From the NCBI RefSeq assembly GCF_051622035.1, contig NC_135355.1, forward strand, positions 39,413,986 through 39,477,985: a stretch of DNA of 64,000 nt. The letters are read 5' to 3'. Of the stretch, positions 33,713 through 44,679 are shown one piece after another (the stretch's first letter is position 1; every line of letters starts with the position of its first letter). This DNA comes from Arctopsyche grandis (lineage: Eukaryota; Arthropoda; Insecta; Trichoptera; Hydropsychidae). The translations under genes and the position numbers were made by a program. Below the pieces are notes generated by a model, which had not been told where the DNA came from, did not search any database, and worked only from the letters and a program-made list of their open reading frames with translations.

Positions 33713-34065
33713 GCCAGCAATATATATTTAGCACCACTACGATCACTGGATCGATTCGCCAATAAACTGCTGGTTAGGTTTGGGGGTTTTGTGACTCCAA
33801 ATCGATCGTTTCTCTATCAGAGTTTGCCAATTTTATCTGATCATTGTTGAAACGGTTCCTGAAAATTGGTAACGGATCATTTACTGTTGTCACAAAAATC
33901 TATGTGTATAATTTGTAGAAATTATGCACAGAAATCTGAAATCTATAATTTCGTGTTTATTATGTGTATAAAATTGTAACAATAATTGTGCACAAAAATC
34001 TAAAAATAATCCATAGATGTCTCTATAATTATTATTTCTATACTTAATTAATTATTGTATTCTAC
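33713..34065 (+). mobile_element. tRNA-derived SINE, decayed, 3' end missing
   Basis: The head is eroded (GCCAGCAATATATATTTAGCACC), but the core GATCGTTTCTCTATCAGAG and AAACGGTTCCTGAAAATTGG is clear. The word CCATAGATGTCTCT near 34010 is shared with the other copies. The 3' hairpin is not found. Confidence 0.75.
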
Positions 34066-34159
34066 GTATTCTGATTGTATTATATGTATTATTGTATTCT
34101 GACCGTTCTTGTACACTCGTCGCATTGGAGAGATCTGTAATGACGAGTGTACATTGATT

Positions 34160-34747
34160 GATTGTGTTCAGACTATTTGTCTGATGGTCGGCTTTCATGG
34201 CCTTACGACCCACGATCTGGCCGATGTTTTTGCCTTGCTAACCACCCTGACAGCGGCTAGCCCATCGAGTTGCGCGCCAACGGCTGCTGCATAAACACGC
34301 AGTTCGCTCCTTGCCACCGAATCACCAGCTCGGCCACTGGTGATGTTTGACTATACTTGGAGACCAGCTCCAGTATCCGTCCGGTGTGCACCAGAGGAAG
34401 CCTGGTCTGTCTTCGTCCAGAAGGCAGACAAATCAGACACGCTTGGTGCATAATCTCAAGCCCACGTGTTGCCATTGTTTACTCCCCCCCCTTCCCCCCT
34501 ACAAACAGACTTACAACCTGTTGTTATTATATAATCTCCCACCCTTTTTCCACATCACGCATCCCACGCACACTACGAAAGAGAAGGAGATAGAGCAGAG
34601 CAGCCATCATCAGCAGAGACCAGACCGCAGACGACGAGCCGCAGGTCCCGTGGAGGAAACCTCACCGCGCTTTACCACGAGCTCTACACTTCACAAACCG
34701 ACATCAGGTGGCTCTCGATTGAGAACCCCTGGCGTCCGTACAGATTG
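34160..34747 (+). mobile_element. Solo LTR, family 2, with 5-bp target duplication
   Basis: The LTR is 34165-34742, from TGTTCAGACTATTTG to CCCTGGCGTCCGTACA. GATTG flanks it on both sides (34160-34164 and 34743-34747). It is a fossil without internal coding sequence. Confidence 0.87.
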
Positions 34748-35269
34748 TAATAAAAATAAAAATAAATAAAATATAAAGACGGTAATCTGTGTGTGTGTGT
34801 GTCCTAACGTTAGCCGAACATAATGGCTACGTCCACACTACCGATATCTACACCCGATATTTACGAAATTTTCCAAATCCAGTTGCCATATTGCAACCTG
34901 TGGTTGCTATTTAGGAACTGGTTATGGCAAATTTGGTACGAGAAAACTGGTCACACCCTAAAATCGGTCACGAGAAAACTGATTGAACAAAAGTCGAATT
35001 CTACGGACCGCTACACTCACGAACAATGTTGTATTTCTTGACCAAAATGCAATGCGAAACTGAAACGAAATGTAACTGGCCATCGCGGTTCGAGTGGGGG
35101 GGTGGATGTGATAGCATGTACATTTTATGTAAATCTCATGCTAATATCGGTTTGAATATATTATTAAAAAAATTCAATATACTTAAATAAATTCCACATT
35201 TAATCTATTTATTCCAATTGATTTGAATGATTTTTCACTCAAGTGTCATTGGATATGAGTTTTTATTGA
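34748..35269. other. Unassigned sequence with a TG run and GGTCAC repeats
   Basis: A (TG)n run lies at 34788-34801. The block 34938-34984 contains GAGAAAACTGGTCACACC and CGGTCACGAGAAAACTG, related to 22700-22760. No gene is recognised. Confidence 0.4.
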
Positions 35270-35648
35270 TCCACCATCAGGGGCGTCATTTGGGGGGCTG
35301 GGATGGGCAGCCGCCCCCCCTAGATTTGAACGAGACTATCCATGTTGTTTAATGTATTATTATGAATTTAAATTACAATACTAAATCAACAAAAATAGAA
35401 TATTGAAATTCTTTAGAACACTGTCAGGTATTAACTGCCAAATATATTTTTTGTTTTGTTGTTTGTCTTGCTTTGAAAGATATTTGCAGAGATCTGGAGT
35501 GGAGCAACAAGTTTTTGCACGGAGTAGGAGCAAGAAAATTTGTGGTGCTCCACTGCTCCGATATTTTGCTTTTATGTATTAGAATTTAAAAATTAAATGA
35601 ATGCTTTTTTTTAATTTTTCTTTCAATTTATGATTAATTAAATATTTG

Positions 35649-36562
35649 ATGGTGTAGGCGGGGTAGCGATGTGTTGACCGTATCCCGGCCTAACGAAACA
35701 TAGCCGAACAACGAGCCAGCAACACACTGCCGCATCCAGAGACCTTCTGAACATAGCTGAATGCCGAGCCAGCGACACTCTACCATATCCAGAGACCGCT
35801 GAACGACATACTTTTGCCCACAAATACCATACCTTTGTACAACCATAGGCAAACAATAAAACTTTATAAAACTAGCACAGCAGTGTTTCGTTAGGCCGGG
35901 ATACGGTCAACACATCGCTACCCCGCCTACATTGGTGACCCCGACGTGATCTACGCAACCTTCTGATCATCCAACAGCGCTGTCAACACACATGTACCCC
36001 GCCTACATTGGTGACCCCATCTTAGAACTACGCAGCCTTCATAGCAGTCAACAGCGCAGTCAACACGGCAGCCCACAGTGCAGCCTCCACAACAACCAAC
36101 AGCCGCCACGACAGCAGTCAACAGCGCAGCCTACATAGCAGCCCACAGTCGACCCACAGCAGCAAGCGTCGACATACAGCTCCTGACCAGCCACCACTAC
36201 ACTACGCGGACTTGGAAGATCAACCAGCCGGACGAGCCAGCAACACACTGCCGTATCCAGAGACCTTCCGAACATAGCCGAACAACGAGCCAGCAACACA
36301 CTGCCGCATCCAGAGACCTTCTGCACATAGCCGAACAACGAGCCAGCAACACACTGCCGCATCCAGAGACCTTCTGAACATAGCTGAATGCCGAGCCAGC
36401 GACACTCTACCATATCCAGAGACCGCTGAACGACACACTTTTGCCCACAAATACCATACCTTTGTACAACCATAGGCAAACAATAAAACTTTATAAAACT
36501 AGCACAACAGTGTTTCGTTAGGCCGGGATACGGTCAACACATCGCTACCCCGCCTACAATGG
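35649..36562 (+). mobile_element. Composite LTR-derived element (family 1) with tRNA-Trp-type primer site
   Basis: The unit 35653-36558 is flanked by the 4-bp repeat ATGG (35649-35652 and 36559-36562). Its first 48 bp are a perfect inverted copy of the LTR end at 35884-35931. An LTR end (CCCCGCCTACA, to 35931) is followed by TGGTGACCCCGACGTGA, complementary to the 3' end of tRNA-Trp, as in CsRn1-clade Gypsy elements. A second LTR end with a similar primer-site start lies at 35995-36030. Repeats of about 60 bp (AGCCAGCAACACACTGCCGC) follow, then the final LTR end. It has no protein frame and looks like a rearranged, non-coding derivative. Confidence 0.8.
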
Positions 36563-36587
36563 TTTATTATCCTGGAATCATTTGACA

Positions 36588-37524
36588 TGTGGCACCAGAG
36601 AAATGTTATATTAATAGAAGTGGCTTTAGGCGTCATAAACAAACAGTATGGTTATTATCCTTGGCTATATCCTAGTGCATTCCTATTAGAGGCGTTAGGT
36701 TTCAACTCATTGGAGTCTCGTCGGAATATGTTACTGGGAAGGCACTTTTTTAAGCTGTTGAACGGGATAATACACAATCCTCAGGTTCTTAATGAATTTA
36801 GGTTTTATGCACCTAGTAAATTCAGGGACTTGAGAAATCGTGATTTGTTTGTTCCTCCTGTGGCTCGCACAAATATGTTGACAACGGCTCCTATATCTAG
36901 GGCGATATATCTGCTCAACCGGATTTCTGGTGAAATTAACCTCTTCAATATAAAATATGCTCATCTGGTTGAGTGGTTGTTGAGGAATGCCAGTGGTTGA
37001 TTTTGCCTATTATAAATATGAATGATTGTTATTTTTTTTATGATTTTAATGATGTTGTGTTAATATTGTTATTATTATAAGTTATTATTACTGTTATCAT
37101 GTTATTATTATTGAATGACCGGCCACAGTGACGCGTTGGAGCTCTCTGAAATGTCACTGTGGCTAATATGTTAAATAAATAAATAAAAATAAATAAATAA
37201 ATATTGTTGTCAAGTGACGATTGTCCACAGACAATCCTAAATAATTTTAGCGTCTGTCGTATTTGATGCATGGTGCTCGACGTATTTCCGATAAAAACTT
37301 CTCTGTTTGTTTATATTACTCGCAAGATGGGCAAGCATCGGTAAAAATTGCACAATGCATTCAAAAACACACAATAAACAACATGGGATACATTTTTATA
37401 AGCAAATTGATCCGATTGTATTCCGTGCGTTGTATCGTATTTATAGAGACGTACCGCGAATATTGACAACAATTATTTATTCGTAAGGGCCCTTCTATTA
37501 TTATTACATTTCTCTGTGTGGCAA
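36588..37524 (+). mobile_element. P-element-like MITE, copy 2, split by a LINE
   Basis: The body 36596-37516 begins CAGAGAAATGTTATATTAATA and ends, inverted, CAGAGAAATGTAATAATAATA. The flanks TGTGGCAC and TGTGGCAA match at 7 of 8 positions. The THAP-like start seen in copy 1 is damaged here (ATGGGCAAGCATCGG at 37327). A LINE lies at 36638-37203. Confidence 0.78.
36638..37203 (+). pseudogene. CR1/Jockey-group LINE, 3' end only, in the P-like MITE
   Basis: A frame of about 118 residues reads FLLEALGFNSLESRRNMLLG, FFKLLNGIIHNP and RTNMLTTAPISRA, the C-terminal tail region beyond the reverse transcriptase in CR1-like LINEs. The 3' UTR contains CCACAGTGAC and GTCACTGTGG as a stem, then a (AAATA)n tail ending near 37203. 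Comparison with copy 1 of the MITE shows the clean insertion point within GTCATATTGTTG. Confidence 0.75.
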
Positions 37525-38229
37525 CATCATGTAGTAAGGTTATATTATTATTTTAATATATAATGAATGTCTATGTGTGTCTCGAATAGGCTCCTAAATC
37601 ACTGAACCGATTACGATGGAACTTTCAGGATTTGTTGTATGCATGTCCGGGAAGATTACTGTGAACAAAAAACGGGAAATAACGGGAACGGAAACGGGTG
37701 CCATTGCAACGTTATAATTTCAAATATTTTCGCGTCGCGACCAACGTGTTCGCTGCCTGCGTTTTTCCGACAAATGGGAACGGGATAGAGAACGGGAATT
37801 ACATGCGTTATTTTATAAATATTTTGTTTTATATACTTTTTTCACTTATTGTTGTTTTGTACAAATGAATGTGTGCACCCGCTTTCTTTTTTATTTTTCC
37901 ATCTTGATCAAATTATATTCTTGATTATTTTATTTATTCTTGTTACTATGGTAGTTGGGACAACCATGTGCACACCGTGTAGTATAGTATAGTATAGTTA
38001 TGTCTACATATGTATGTATTTTCATGATATATATTAAATATTTTAATAATAAATAAATTGTCTATAAGTAAAATTTAATAATTTTTTATCATATGTACAT
38101 GAATAAAATTAATAAATAAAGATGATAAATAGTATGATTCCTATTAAAACTAATCTTAACAATTTCTATGTTTGACTTATTTAATATTAATGCTATACAA
38201 GCTAGAGTAATTATTGCAAATTTGTTTTT
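37525..38229. other. Unassigned repeat-like sequence
   Basis: The words GAACCGATTACGATGGAACT and TTTCAGGATTTGTTG at 37605-37640 are reminiscent of non-coding Helitron-associated repeats, and AACGGGAA is repeated several times. A short TAGTA repeat lies at 37980-37998. I cannot assign a family. Confidence 0.3.
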
Positions 38230-38610
38230 CGATGATTAATTTTAATGAAAATTTACGATTGTGATTATGAATTTTTATTTTGATGTATTTATTTTGTCTT
38301 TTTGTTTTTTGTTATATATTATATTTTTTTTATTATTTCATAATTTTTATCATATTATTATTCTTATTATTTTGATATTTTTATTATACTGTTATTTCTA
38401 TTTTTTTTTTCTTTTTTTGTTTTCTTTAACTATCTTACTCTATTATCATTTTTGTTTCTTATTTTAAATGTTTGAGCTTTTCTTTTTTTTTACCTATATG
38501 TGAAAATTATTAATGGTTTACTTAACATAATTATATTTTTTTTTACTATCAATCTATGTAACTTAATAAACTGTAAATTTTCCAAATAAATAAATAAATA
38601 AAAACTATTC
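38230..38610 (+). mobile_element. Probable LINE 3' UTR with (AAATA)n tail
   Basis: A T-rich stretch ends in AATAAACTGTAAATTTTCC and an (AAATA)n tail at 38584-38604, like the 3' UTR of the CR1-like LINEs here. No coding part is present; the hydrophobic frame inside is a product of poly-T. Confidence 0.45.
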
Positions 38611-38997
38611 AGAGCACGGAGCGGAGTTGGAGCGAGTATTGAAGTGTCGGAGCAGAACAACTCAAAAAAGTGGTTATTCTAGATCTCTGGATATTTTTAA
38701 AACTCGTTTATCCTTTAAAATTATTTTGCTATGAATTTTATTGATAAAAATATATAAATAAAAAAATGATTAAAATAAATAGTTAAAATTCATATATAAT
38801 ATGTACTAATTTTTTTAATATAATACCCCCCCCCCGCCCCTAGAAAGTCATTCCTTACTAGTCAAAAATTTTGCCACCCCCCTGGGAAAAGCCGAAATGA
38901 CGTTCCTGTCCACCATGCTCAAAACATTTTAAGCAAATATCACATCATATATCTTTGTTATACTTCATATATTTTTGTTATACTTCATATATCTTTG

Positions 38998-39115
38998 TTA
39001 TGAGGGGCTGCAGTCCCCCCCAGTACAGTACAAATGCATGTTATTTTTGTCGTTTACATAGGCTGCGGGCTGCAGACCTCCCAGTATAGTACATATGCAT
39101 GCTATTTTTGTTTTC
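38998..39115. mobile_element. hAT-MITE fragment
   Basis: CTGCAGACCTCCCAGTATAG and GTACATATGCATGCTATTTT match the left part of the MITE at 2057-2508, here in two partial tandem copies. No ends found. Confidence 0.6.
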
Positions 39116-39236
39116 ATTCGATCACCGGTCAAATGTAAGCCATTGTGGCGCATTAGGTTCTTCCTGTAACGACACAATGGTCCAAAACTATAAATATATG
39201 TACATATGTAGCATGTGAATTTGAGTTGCATGTGTT

Positions 39237-41258
39237 TTAACGCATATGAAGTTTCATGTGTTTTATTAAAATAGCATTTCTAGAAAAATATTTTGAGCAT
39301 ATTTCACACTTGAATGGTTTTTCCCCGGTATGGGATTTCGCATGGATTCCCAATTCACTATTGCTTACGAAACATTTCGAGCACATTTCACATTTGAACG
39401 GCTTCTCACCCGTGTGACGTCTCATGTGAATTATGAATTTATCATTTTGTACAAAGCGTTTCGAGCATACGTCACATTGGATTGGCTTTTCTTCGGTGTG
39501 GCGATTCATATGTTCAGTCAAGCTGCCGTTGCTTATGAAAGCCTTCGAACATATTTCGCAATTGAACGGTTTTTCGCCGGTGTGGCGTCTCATATGAATC
39601 ACCAATTCACTATCGCTGACGAAGCATTTGGGGCATATTTTGCACTCGAACGGCTTTACATCGGTGTGATGTTTCGTATGTAGCATTAAGCCCCTCTTGG
39701 TGAAGAAGCGCTTGGGGCATATCTCACATTTGAACGGCTTTTCCCCAGTGTGGCGGCTCATGTGGGTTGTTAGTTCGTTATTGTTAATGAAACATTTGGA
39801 GCATACTTCACATTTGAATTCCGTTTCCCCAATGTGACGTTTCATGTGAAGTACTAATTCACTGTTCTTGACAAAGAACTTGGTGCATATTTCACATTTG
39901 AATCGTTTCTCGCCGATGTGGCGTTTCATATGTGCTTTGAAGTCACAATTGCTTACGAAGCACTTGGAGCATATCTCACATATGAATGGTTTTTCCCCAG
40001 TGTGGCGTCTCGTATGAATTTTTAAGTCACTTTTTCTCACAAAACATTTTGGACATATTTTACATTTGAATGGTTTGTCACCGTTGTGACGCATCATGTG
40101 AATTTTGAATTTATCATTTTGTACGAAACATTTAGAGCATACTTCACATTGGAACGGCTTCTCTGCAGTGTGGTGCTTCATGTGAACCAACAATTCGCCG
40201 GAGCTCGTGAAAAATTTGAAGCATATATCACATTTGAATGATTTAAGACCAGTATGGCGTTTCATATGGTTTCCCAATTCACTCTTGCTTGTGTGCATTT
40301 TTGAACAGACTTCACATTTGAATGGTTTTTCTCCGGAGTGACGTCTCATATGAATGGTCAACTCTCTCTTTTGTATAAAACCTCTTAAGCATATTTCGCA
40401 TTTGAACGGTGTATTCCCAGTGTGACGTTTTATATGTTCAATCAAACTATTAGATCTAGCAAAACATTTTCCGCATATTTCACACTTGAATTGTTTCTCA
40501 TCGGTGTGACGTCTGACGTGAGTTTTTAATTCACCTTTGGTTACAAAACGTTTTGAGCATTCTTCACATTCGAATGGTTTTTCTCCAGTGTGACGTTCCA
40601 CATGTCGCATCAAGCCTTTGTTGGTTCTTAGACATTTGGAGCAGATTTCGCATTTGAATATTTTTTTTTCATCGTGACGTCTTACATGAAGTGCCATTTC
40701 TCTATTGTTTACAAAATAGTTGGAGCAAATTTCACATTTGAATGGTGATTCCTCAGTGTGACGTTCCTTGTGTACTTTAAGGTCGCTATTTTTCATAAAA
40801 CATTTTGAGCATATTTCACATTTAAAAGGTTTATCCCCGGTATGACGTTTTCTATGAATCGCTAATTCATCATTGCTTAAAAAACACTTTGAGCACGTTT
40901 TACATTCGAATAGTATTTCATTAGTGTGACGTTTCATATGTATTTCTGATTTTCTATCACTTATGAAACATTTTGAAGATTTTTTCAATTTGTCCGATTT
41001 CAAATTCTGATGAACATTTATAAGATATTTCGCACATATGTCACGTTCATGGTCACTCAATTTATTGATATAATTTATGCCCTTAATCAGTCCACTATTG
41101 CACATCAAAATGTGTGATATCAATTCAGATTTATTGATGAAAACAATTCCACAATGGTCACATTCATATTTGGAATTATTAGAGTTGCAAACATCTAAAT
41201 TTGTCTTTGTTAGAAAAAGTTTCGAAGGAATTTCATCTTTCTTTATGAAGTTTTCCAG
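39237..41258 (-). CDS. ZAD-zinc-finger gene 2, exon 3: array of 20 canonical C2H2 fingers
   Basis: The exon starts after a ttccag acceptor with CTGGAAAAC (41258) and ends with TAA at 39237-39239, 673 residues. The first part has an isolated finger YECDHCGIVFINKSELISHI that matches the single finger of the relic at 45657. A half finger without its Cys pair (KCFISDRKSEIHMKRH) follows, then 20 regular fingers with TGEKPF-type linkers. One finger (SKMHTSKSELGNHMKRH) is shortened around its Phe. With exons 42546-42854 and 42936-43052 the protein is about 815 residues. A nuclear DNA-binding regulator is expected; the target is unknown. Confidence 0.93.
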   Translation of the reverse strand: MENFIKKDEIPSKLFLTKTNLDVCNSNNSKYECDHCGIVFINKSELISHILMCNSGLIKGINYINKLSDHERDICAKYLINVHQNLKSDKLKKSSKCFISDRKSEIHMKRHTNEILFECKTCSKCFLSNDELAIHRKRHTGDKPFKCEICSKCFMKNSDLKVHKERHTEESPFKCEICSNYFVNNREMALHVRRHDEKKIFKCEICSKCLRTNKGLMRHVERHTGEKPFECEECSKRFVTKGELKTHVRRHTDEKQFKCEICGKCFARSNSLIEHIKRHTGNTPFKCEICLRGFIQKRELTIHMRRHSGEKPFKCEVCSKMHTSKSELGNHMKRHTGLKSFKCDICFKFFTSSGELLVHMKHHTAEKPFQCEVCSKCFVQNDKFKIHMMRHNGDKPFKCKICPKCFVRKSDLKIHTRRHTGEKPFICEICSKCFVSNCDFKAHMKRHIGEKRFKCEICTKFFVKNSELVLHMKRHIGETEFKCEVCSKCFINNNELTTHMSRHTGEKPFKCEICPKRFFTKRGLMLHTKHHTDVKPFECKICPKCFVSDSELVIHMRRHTGEKPFNCEICSKAFISNGSLTEHMNRHTEEKPIQCDVCSKRFVQNDKFIIHMRRHTGEKPFKCEMCSKCFVSNSELGIHAKSHTGEKPFKCEICSKYFSRNAILIKHMKLHMR

Positions 41259-41339
41259 CTGGAATATATAAAAATAAAAAGATTACTATGTGATTTAATA
41301 ATGCGGTGACAATAGGAAACATTTAATGTGCTGTATAGT

Positions 41340-42444
41340 ATTATAAAGTTGCTACTCCGCTAGATTGAGCATCATAACCAACTCAAAATACGTAAGAGAA
41401 TCATGGAATTTCGAAAATTTATCCTAAATTAAGACAATTTTGAACTTATGTTTGTTATCAGTTGCATATTTTGTATAATAGGCTCATTTTCAGCATGTCC
41501 CGATGATAATATGACAATTTCTTAGCTCTTGGCTAAGCAAAAATGAAATATATGGCTACATTTTACAAAAGAGTATTGAAGTTGGATTTATCAAAATAAA
41601 AAAAAGGATATTTCTATTAAAAATCTTAAAAATTTTTAATCCAACAGTTGATACTATTTTGCCTCGAAGCATTTGTTATTTGATTATTAAATTCAATACA
41701 TATTAGAAAGCTGCTACTCTGCTAGATTGGACATCATAATCAATTCAAAATACGGAAGAAAATCATGGAATTTCGAAAATTTATCCTGAATCAAGATAAT
41801 TTTGAACTTATGTTTGTTATTAGTTGCATATTTTGTATAATAGGCTCATTTTCAGCATGCCCCGATGATATATAAGATAATATAACAATTTCTTAGCTCT
41901 TGGCTAAGCAAAAATGAAATATATGGCTATATTTTACAAAAGAATGTTGAAGTTGGATTTATCAATATAAAAAAAAAGGATATTTCTATTAAAAATCTTA
42001 AAAATTTTCAATCCAACAGTTGATACTATTTTGCCTCGAAGCATTTGTTATTTGATTATTAAATTCAATACATATTAGAAAGCTGCTACTCTGCTAGATT
42101 GGACATCATAATCAATTCAAAATACGGAAGAGAATCATGGAATTTCGAAAATTTATCCTGAATCAAGATAATTTTGAACTTATGTTTGTTATTAGTTGCA
42201 TATTTTGTATAATAGGCTCATTTTCAACATGTCCTGATGATATATTAGATTATATATCCATTTCTTAGTTTTTCGGTAAGCAAAAATGAAATATATGGCT
42301 ATATTAAACAAAAGGCTTTTCAACTTGGTTTTATCAAATTACAAAAAAAAGATATTTCTATTAAAAATCTTCAATATAATGGTCGATACTATTTTGCTTC
42401 GAAGCATTCGATATTTGATTATTAACTTCAATACACATTGGAAG
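41340..42444. repeat. Tandem triplication, about 360-bp unit, in intron 2 of zinc-finger gene 2
   Basis: Three copies start near 41345, 41707 and 42079 (marker GCTGCTACTCTGCTAGATTG at 41710 and 42082). The first two periods are about 362 and 372 bp. All share TTTGAACTTATGTTTGTTAT and CTTGGCTAAGCAAAAATGAA. Copies 2 and 3 are more alike than either is to copy 1. The unit has no recognised coding part. Confidence 0.92.
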
Positions 42445-42545
42445 ATTTTGAGTTTGAGACAGCGTAGCACTAAAAAAGTTGTGCAATTTCAAACAAGCAA
42501 AAGAAAAGTGCTGTGCAAGAATACGATAAAAACAAATTGCATTAC

Positions 42546-42854
42546 TGTCAATTCTTTTCTTTCTTGCATTGAAAACTTGTCGTGGTTCGGATGTTCCTCT
42601 GGGTTATAATTCTTTGGTATTATTTCATTCTCTTCATCGTTGGCGAGATTGCATAGCTGTGAATTAGAGTCACTCTTCCAATCTAAATCGTCCAGTATCA
42701 CTTCCTCCACTTTAATACCATTAAAACAATCCATGGATCTCTGTCTCGCTTTTTCGTCACTCCGTCTAGAGGTATTTTTGAACTGAGCGAACAGTGCCAA
42801 GTTGCGTTCACAAGACGAACACATTGTATGGGACAGTCTGTCATGCTCTCTCAC
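42546..42854 (-). CDS. ZAD-zinc-finger gene 2, exon 2: second half of ZAD and acidic linker
   Basis: The exon starts VREHDRLSHTMCSSCERN after a ttacag acceptor and ends ELT before a gtaatg donor, 309 bp in phase 0. CSSC is the second ZAD Cys pair; IKVEEVILDDLDW is the conserved acidic segment. The intron downstream is 1,287 bp and mostly filled by the triplicated repeat. Confidence 0.9.
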
Positions 42855-42935
42855 CTGTAATGAAAATATATATCCAGTAAAATATAGTGCAATTGGAGCT
42901 CATTTTGACACATTCACTGGGTAGGAGTTTCTGAC

Positions 42936-43052
42936 TTGCAAGTGACAGCAGTTCAAGATAAGTTCCTGTAGATTCAGAGACTCGGAATTCCCATAAATGG
43001 GAACGGAGCATTCAGCTGGAACGGAACACAGGCAAAGACGGCACGTCATCAT
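42936..43052 (-). CDS. ZAD-zinc-finger gene 2, exon 1: start of ZAD
   Basis: It reads MMTCRLCLCSVPAECSVPIY and ends LNCCHLQ before a gtcaga donor; 39 codons, phase 0. The frame joins exon 2 as LQ-VREHD. Two adjacent ATG codons (43052 and 43049) could both start. The 81-bp intron that follows is standard for this family. Confidence 0.88.
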
Positions 43053-43306
43053 GTCATACAATGCTTAGTTTATCTCGACCCTGGAAATAGAGCTTTGACA
43101 GCTGACAGCGGTAACCAGACCGGCTAACACAACCAAGAATACAAAATGAACACAATACAAATTGTACATACAAATTTTTTTTTTTTGGGACAAAATTAGT
43201 TTAAAAATCTCTACGCGTTCGATATTTATTGTATATAATAAATGAAATTGATTTATTACAAAAAATAATTTTTGACTCCCTAAGCATTGACCATGGTAAT
43301 TGGACT

Positions 43307-44398
43307 TGTTTAGACCAATTGTCTGATGGTCGGCTTTCGTGGCCTTACGACCCATGAGCTGGCCGATGTTTTTTGTACTGGTGTAGGCGGGGTAGGAAGT
43401 GTTGACCGTATCCCAGCCTAACGAAACACTGTTGTGCTTGTTTTAAGTTGTTTTATTGTTTGCCTAAATATTGTACAAGTGTATTAGAATATTTGAGGAA
43501 GTTTTCTCGAAGCGGCTATTGGCTGTTGACTTGGTGTCGTGATGGCCGCTGGATCTGCAATGTGTCGTTGCTCTGGATCCGGCTATGTTCAGATGTCTCT
43601 GGATATGGCAGTGTGTTGCTGGCTCGGCATTCGGCTATGTTCAGAAGGTCTCTAGATATGGTAGAGTGTCGCTGACTTGGCATTCGTCTATGTTCAGCAA
43701 GTCTCTGGATACGGAAGGGTGTTGCTGGCTCGTTCGGCTGGTCCGCTGCTGTGTGTCGAATCTTGTTGCTGTGGGTCGACTGGTCTGCTGCTGTGTGTCG
43801 ACGCTTGTTGCTGTGGGTCGACTGAAGTTGTTTGGGGTGGACCTCCTTTTATATTGTTTTTGGGCATCACGTGACTCGTCGCAGATAGTGTTTATGTGTG
43901 CGAGGAATGTGGTTTGTCGATTAGGGTGGACGTTTCTCGAATGTTTGGCGCCGTTCCACTCGATTTAGTTTAATGGCTGCAGGTGTTCTTCGATTTCGTA
44001 TCGTTCCGCTCGGCTTGTTGGGGCGGAATATGCTAGAATGTTTGGCGCCGTTCCACTCGATTTAGTTTAATGGCTGCAGGTGTTCTTCGACTTCGGGTGA
44101 CGTCAATGGTTGAGCGTGAGAAATGTATTCTCCGTCGCAGTAGATGTCTTGATGACGGTGACGAGATTCCTACACTGGCAACACTGGTGTGGCCAACACC
44201 TCACTCCCGCTCCAACCGTCGCCGCTTGAACACTGCTTCTAAGCGGCGCGTTTCCTCGATCCCGAATCACCAGTTCGAGACTGGTGATGTTTGACGATAC
44301 TTAGAGACCAGCTCCAGTATTCGTCCGGGGTGTATTGAGGAAGCCTGGTCTGTCTTCGCCCCGAAGGCAGACAACTCAGATACGCGTGCTTGGTGCAA
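43307..44398 (+). mobile_element. LTR family 2 copy, partial, split by a family 1 solo LTR
   Basis: The pieces 43307-43381 (from TGTTTAGACCAATTGTC) and 44175-about 44398 belong to one LTR of the family at 27614 and 34165. The middle, 43382-44174, is a younger insertion. The 3' end of the family 2 LTR is missing. It is a broken fossil. Confidence 0.78.
43382..44174 (-). mobile_element. Solo LTR, family 1, nested in LTR family 2
   Basis: On the minus strand it runs from TGTAGGAATC (44174) to CCCCGCCTACA (43382). CTGG flanks it on both sides (43378-43381 and 44175-44178). The internal repeats and U5-like end match the copies at 20556-21429 and 61661-62308. Confidence 0.88.
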
Positions 44399-44460
44399 TG
44401 TTCCTTTCCCATTTATGAGAATTCCGAGTCTCTGGAAGTGCAGGAACTCATCCCGAGCTG
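44399..44460 (+). pseudogene. Scrap of a ZAD exon 1
   Basis: About 60 bp (CCCATTTATGAGAATTCCGA, then CTCTGGAAGTGCAGGAACTC) are nearly identical to the middle of exon 1 of the relic at 45008-45120. The CRLC start and the splice donor are missing. It is a duplicated remnant, not a gene. Confidence 0.75.
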
Positions 44461-44679
44461 ATTATCTTGTCCTGTGGTTCTGTGCTTCTGATACTTTAGT
44501 TCCGAATTTTGCCTTATTAAACTCGCCAGAAAGATCCTACTCAATTTTAATAATTACCATTTTAATAATTGCATCTGTGCACATCGAAAGGTTACTCGTC
44601 ATCTGATGTGCAATCTATCATTCGTGAAGTCGACAATTGCGTTTAAAGCATCCATCCAGTTAATCTGTGGTTCAGTCTG

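Larger units (their letters stand above)
35479..38697. mobile_element. Inner hAT-like element nested in the outer one
   Basis: The ends are CAGAGATCTGG at 35487 and, inverted from 38689, CAGAGATCTAG. The flanks GATATTTG (35479-35486) and GATATTTT (38690-38697) match at 7 of 8 positions. Near both ends the words GGAGC and GCTCC recur (GGAGTGGAGCAAC, GGAGCGGAGTTGGAGCG). It holds the LTR-derived unit, the P-like MITE and a LINE end. Confidence 0.72.
35270..38916. mobile_element. Outer hAT-like element holding several nested insertions
   Basis: The ends are CAGGGGCGTCATTTGG at 35278 and, inverted from 38908, CAGGAACGTCATTTCGG. The 8-bp direct repeat TCCACCAT flanks it (35270-35277 and 38909-38916). 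Most of the 3.6 kb between the ends is later insertions; the original element was probably only about 430 bp. C-runs and G-runs sit just inside each end. There is no transposase frame. Confidence 0.85.

Noticed and set aside
38261-38467. Hydrophobic open frame that looks like a membrane protein
   Set aside because: The sequence is poly-T-rich low-complexity DNA in a probable LINE 3' UTR; any frame gives Phe, Leu and Ile.
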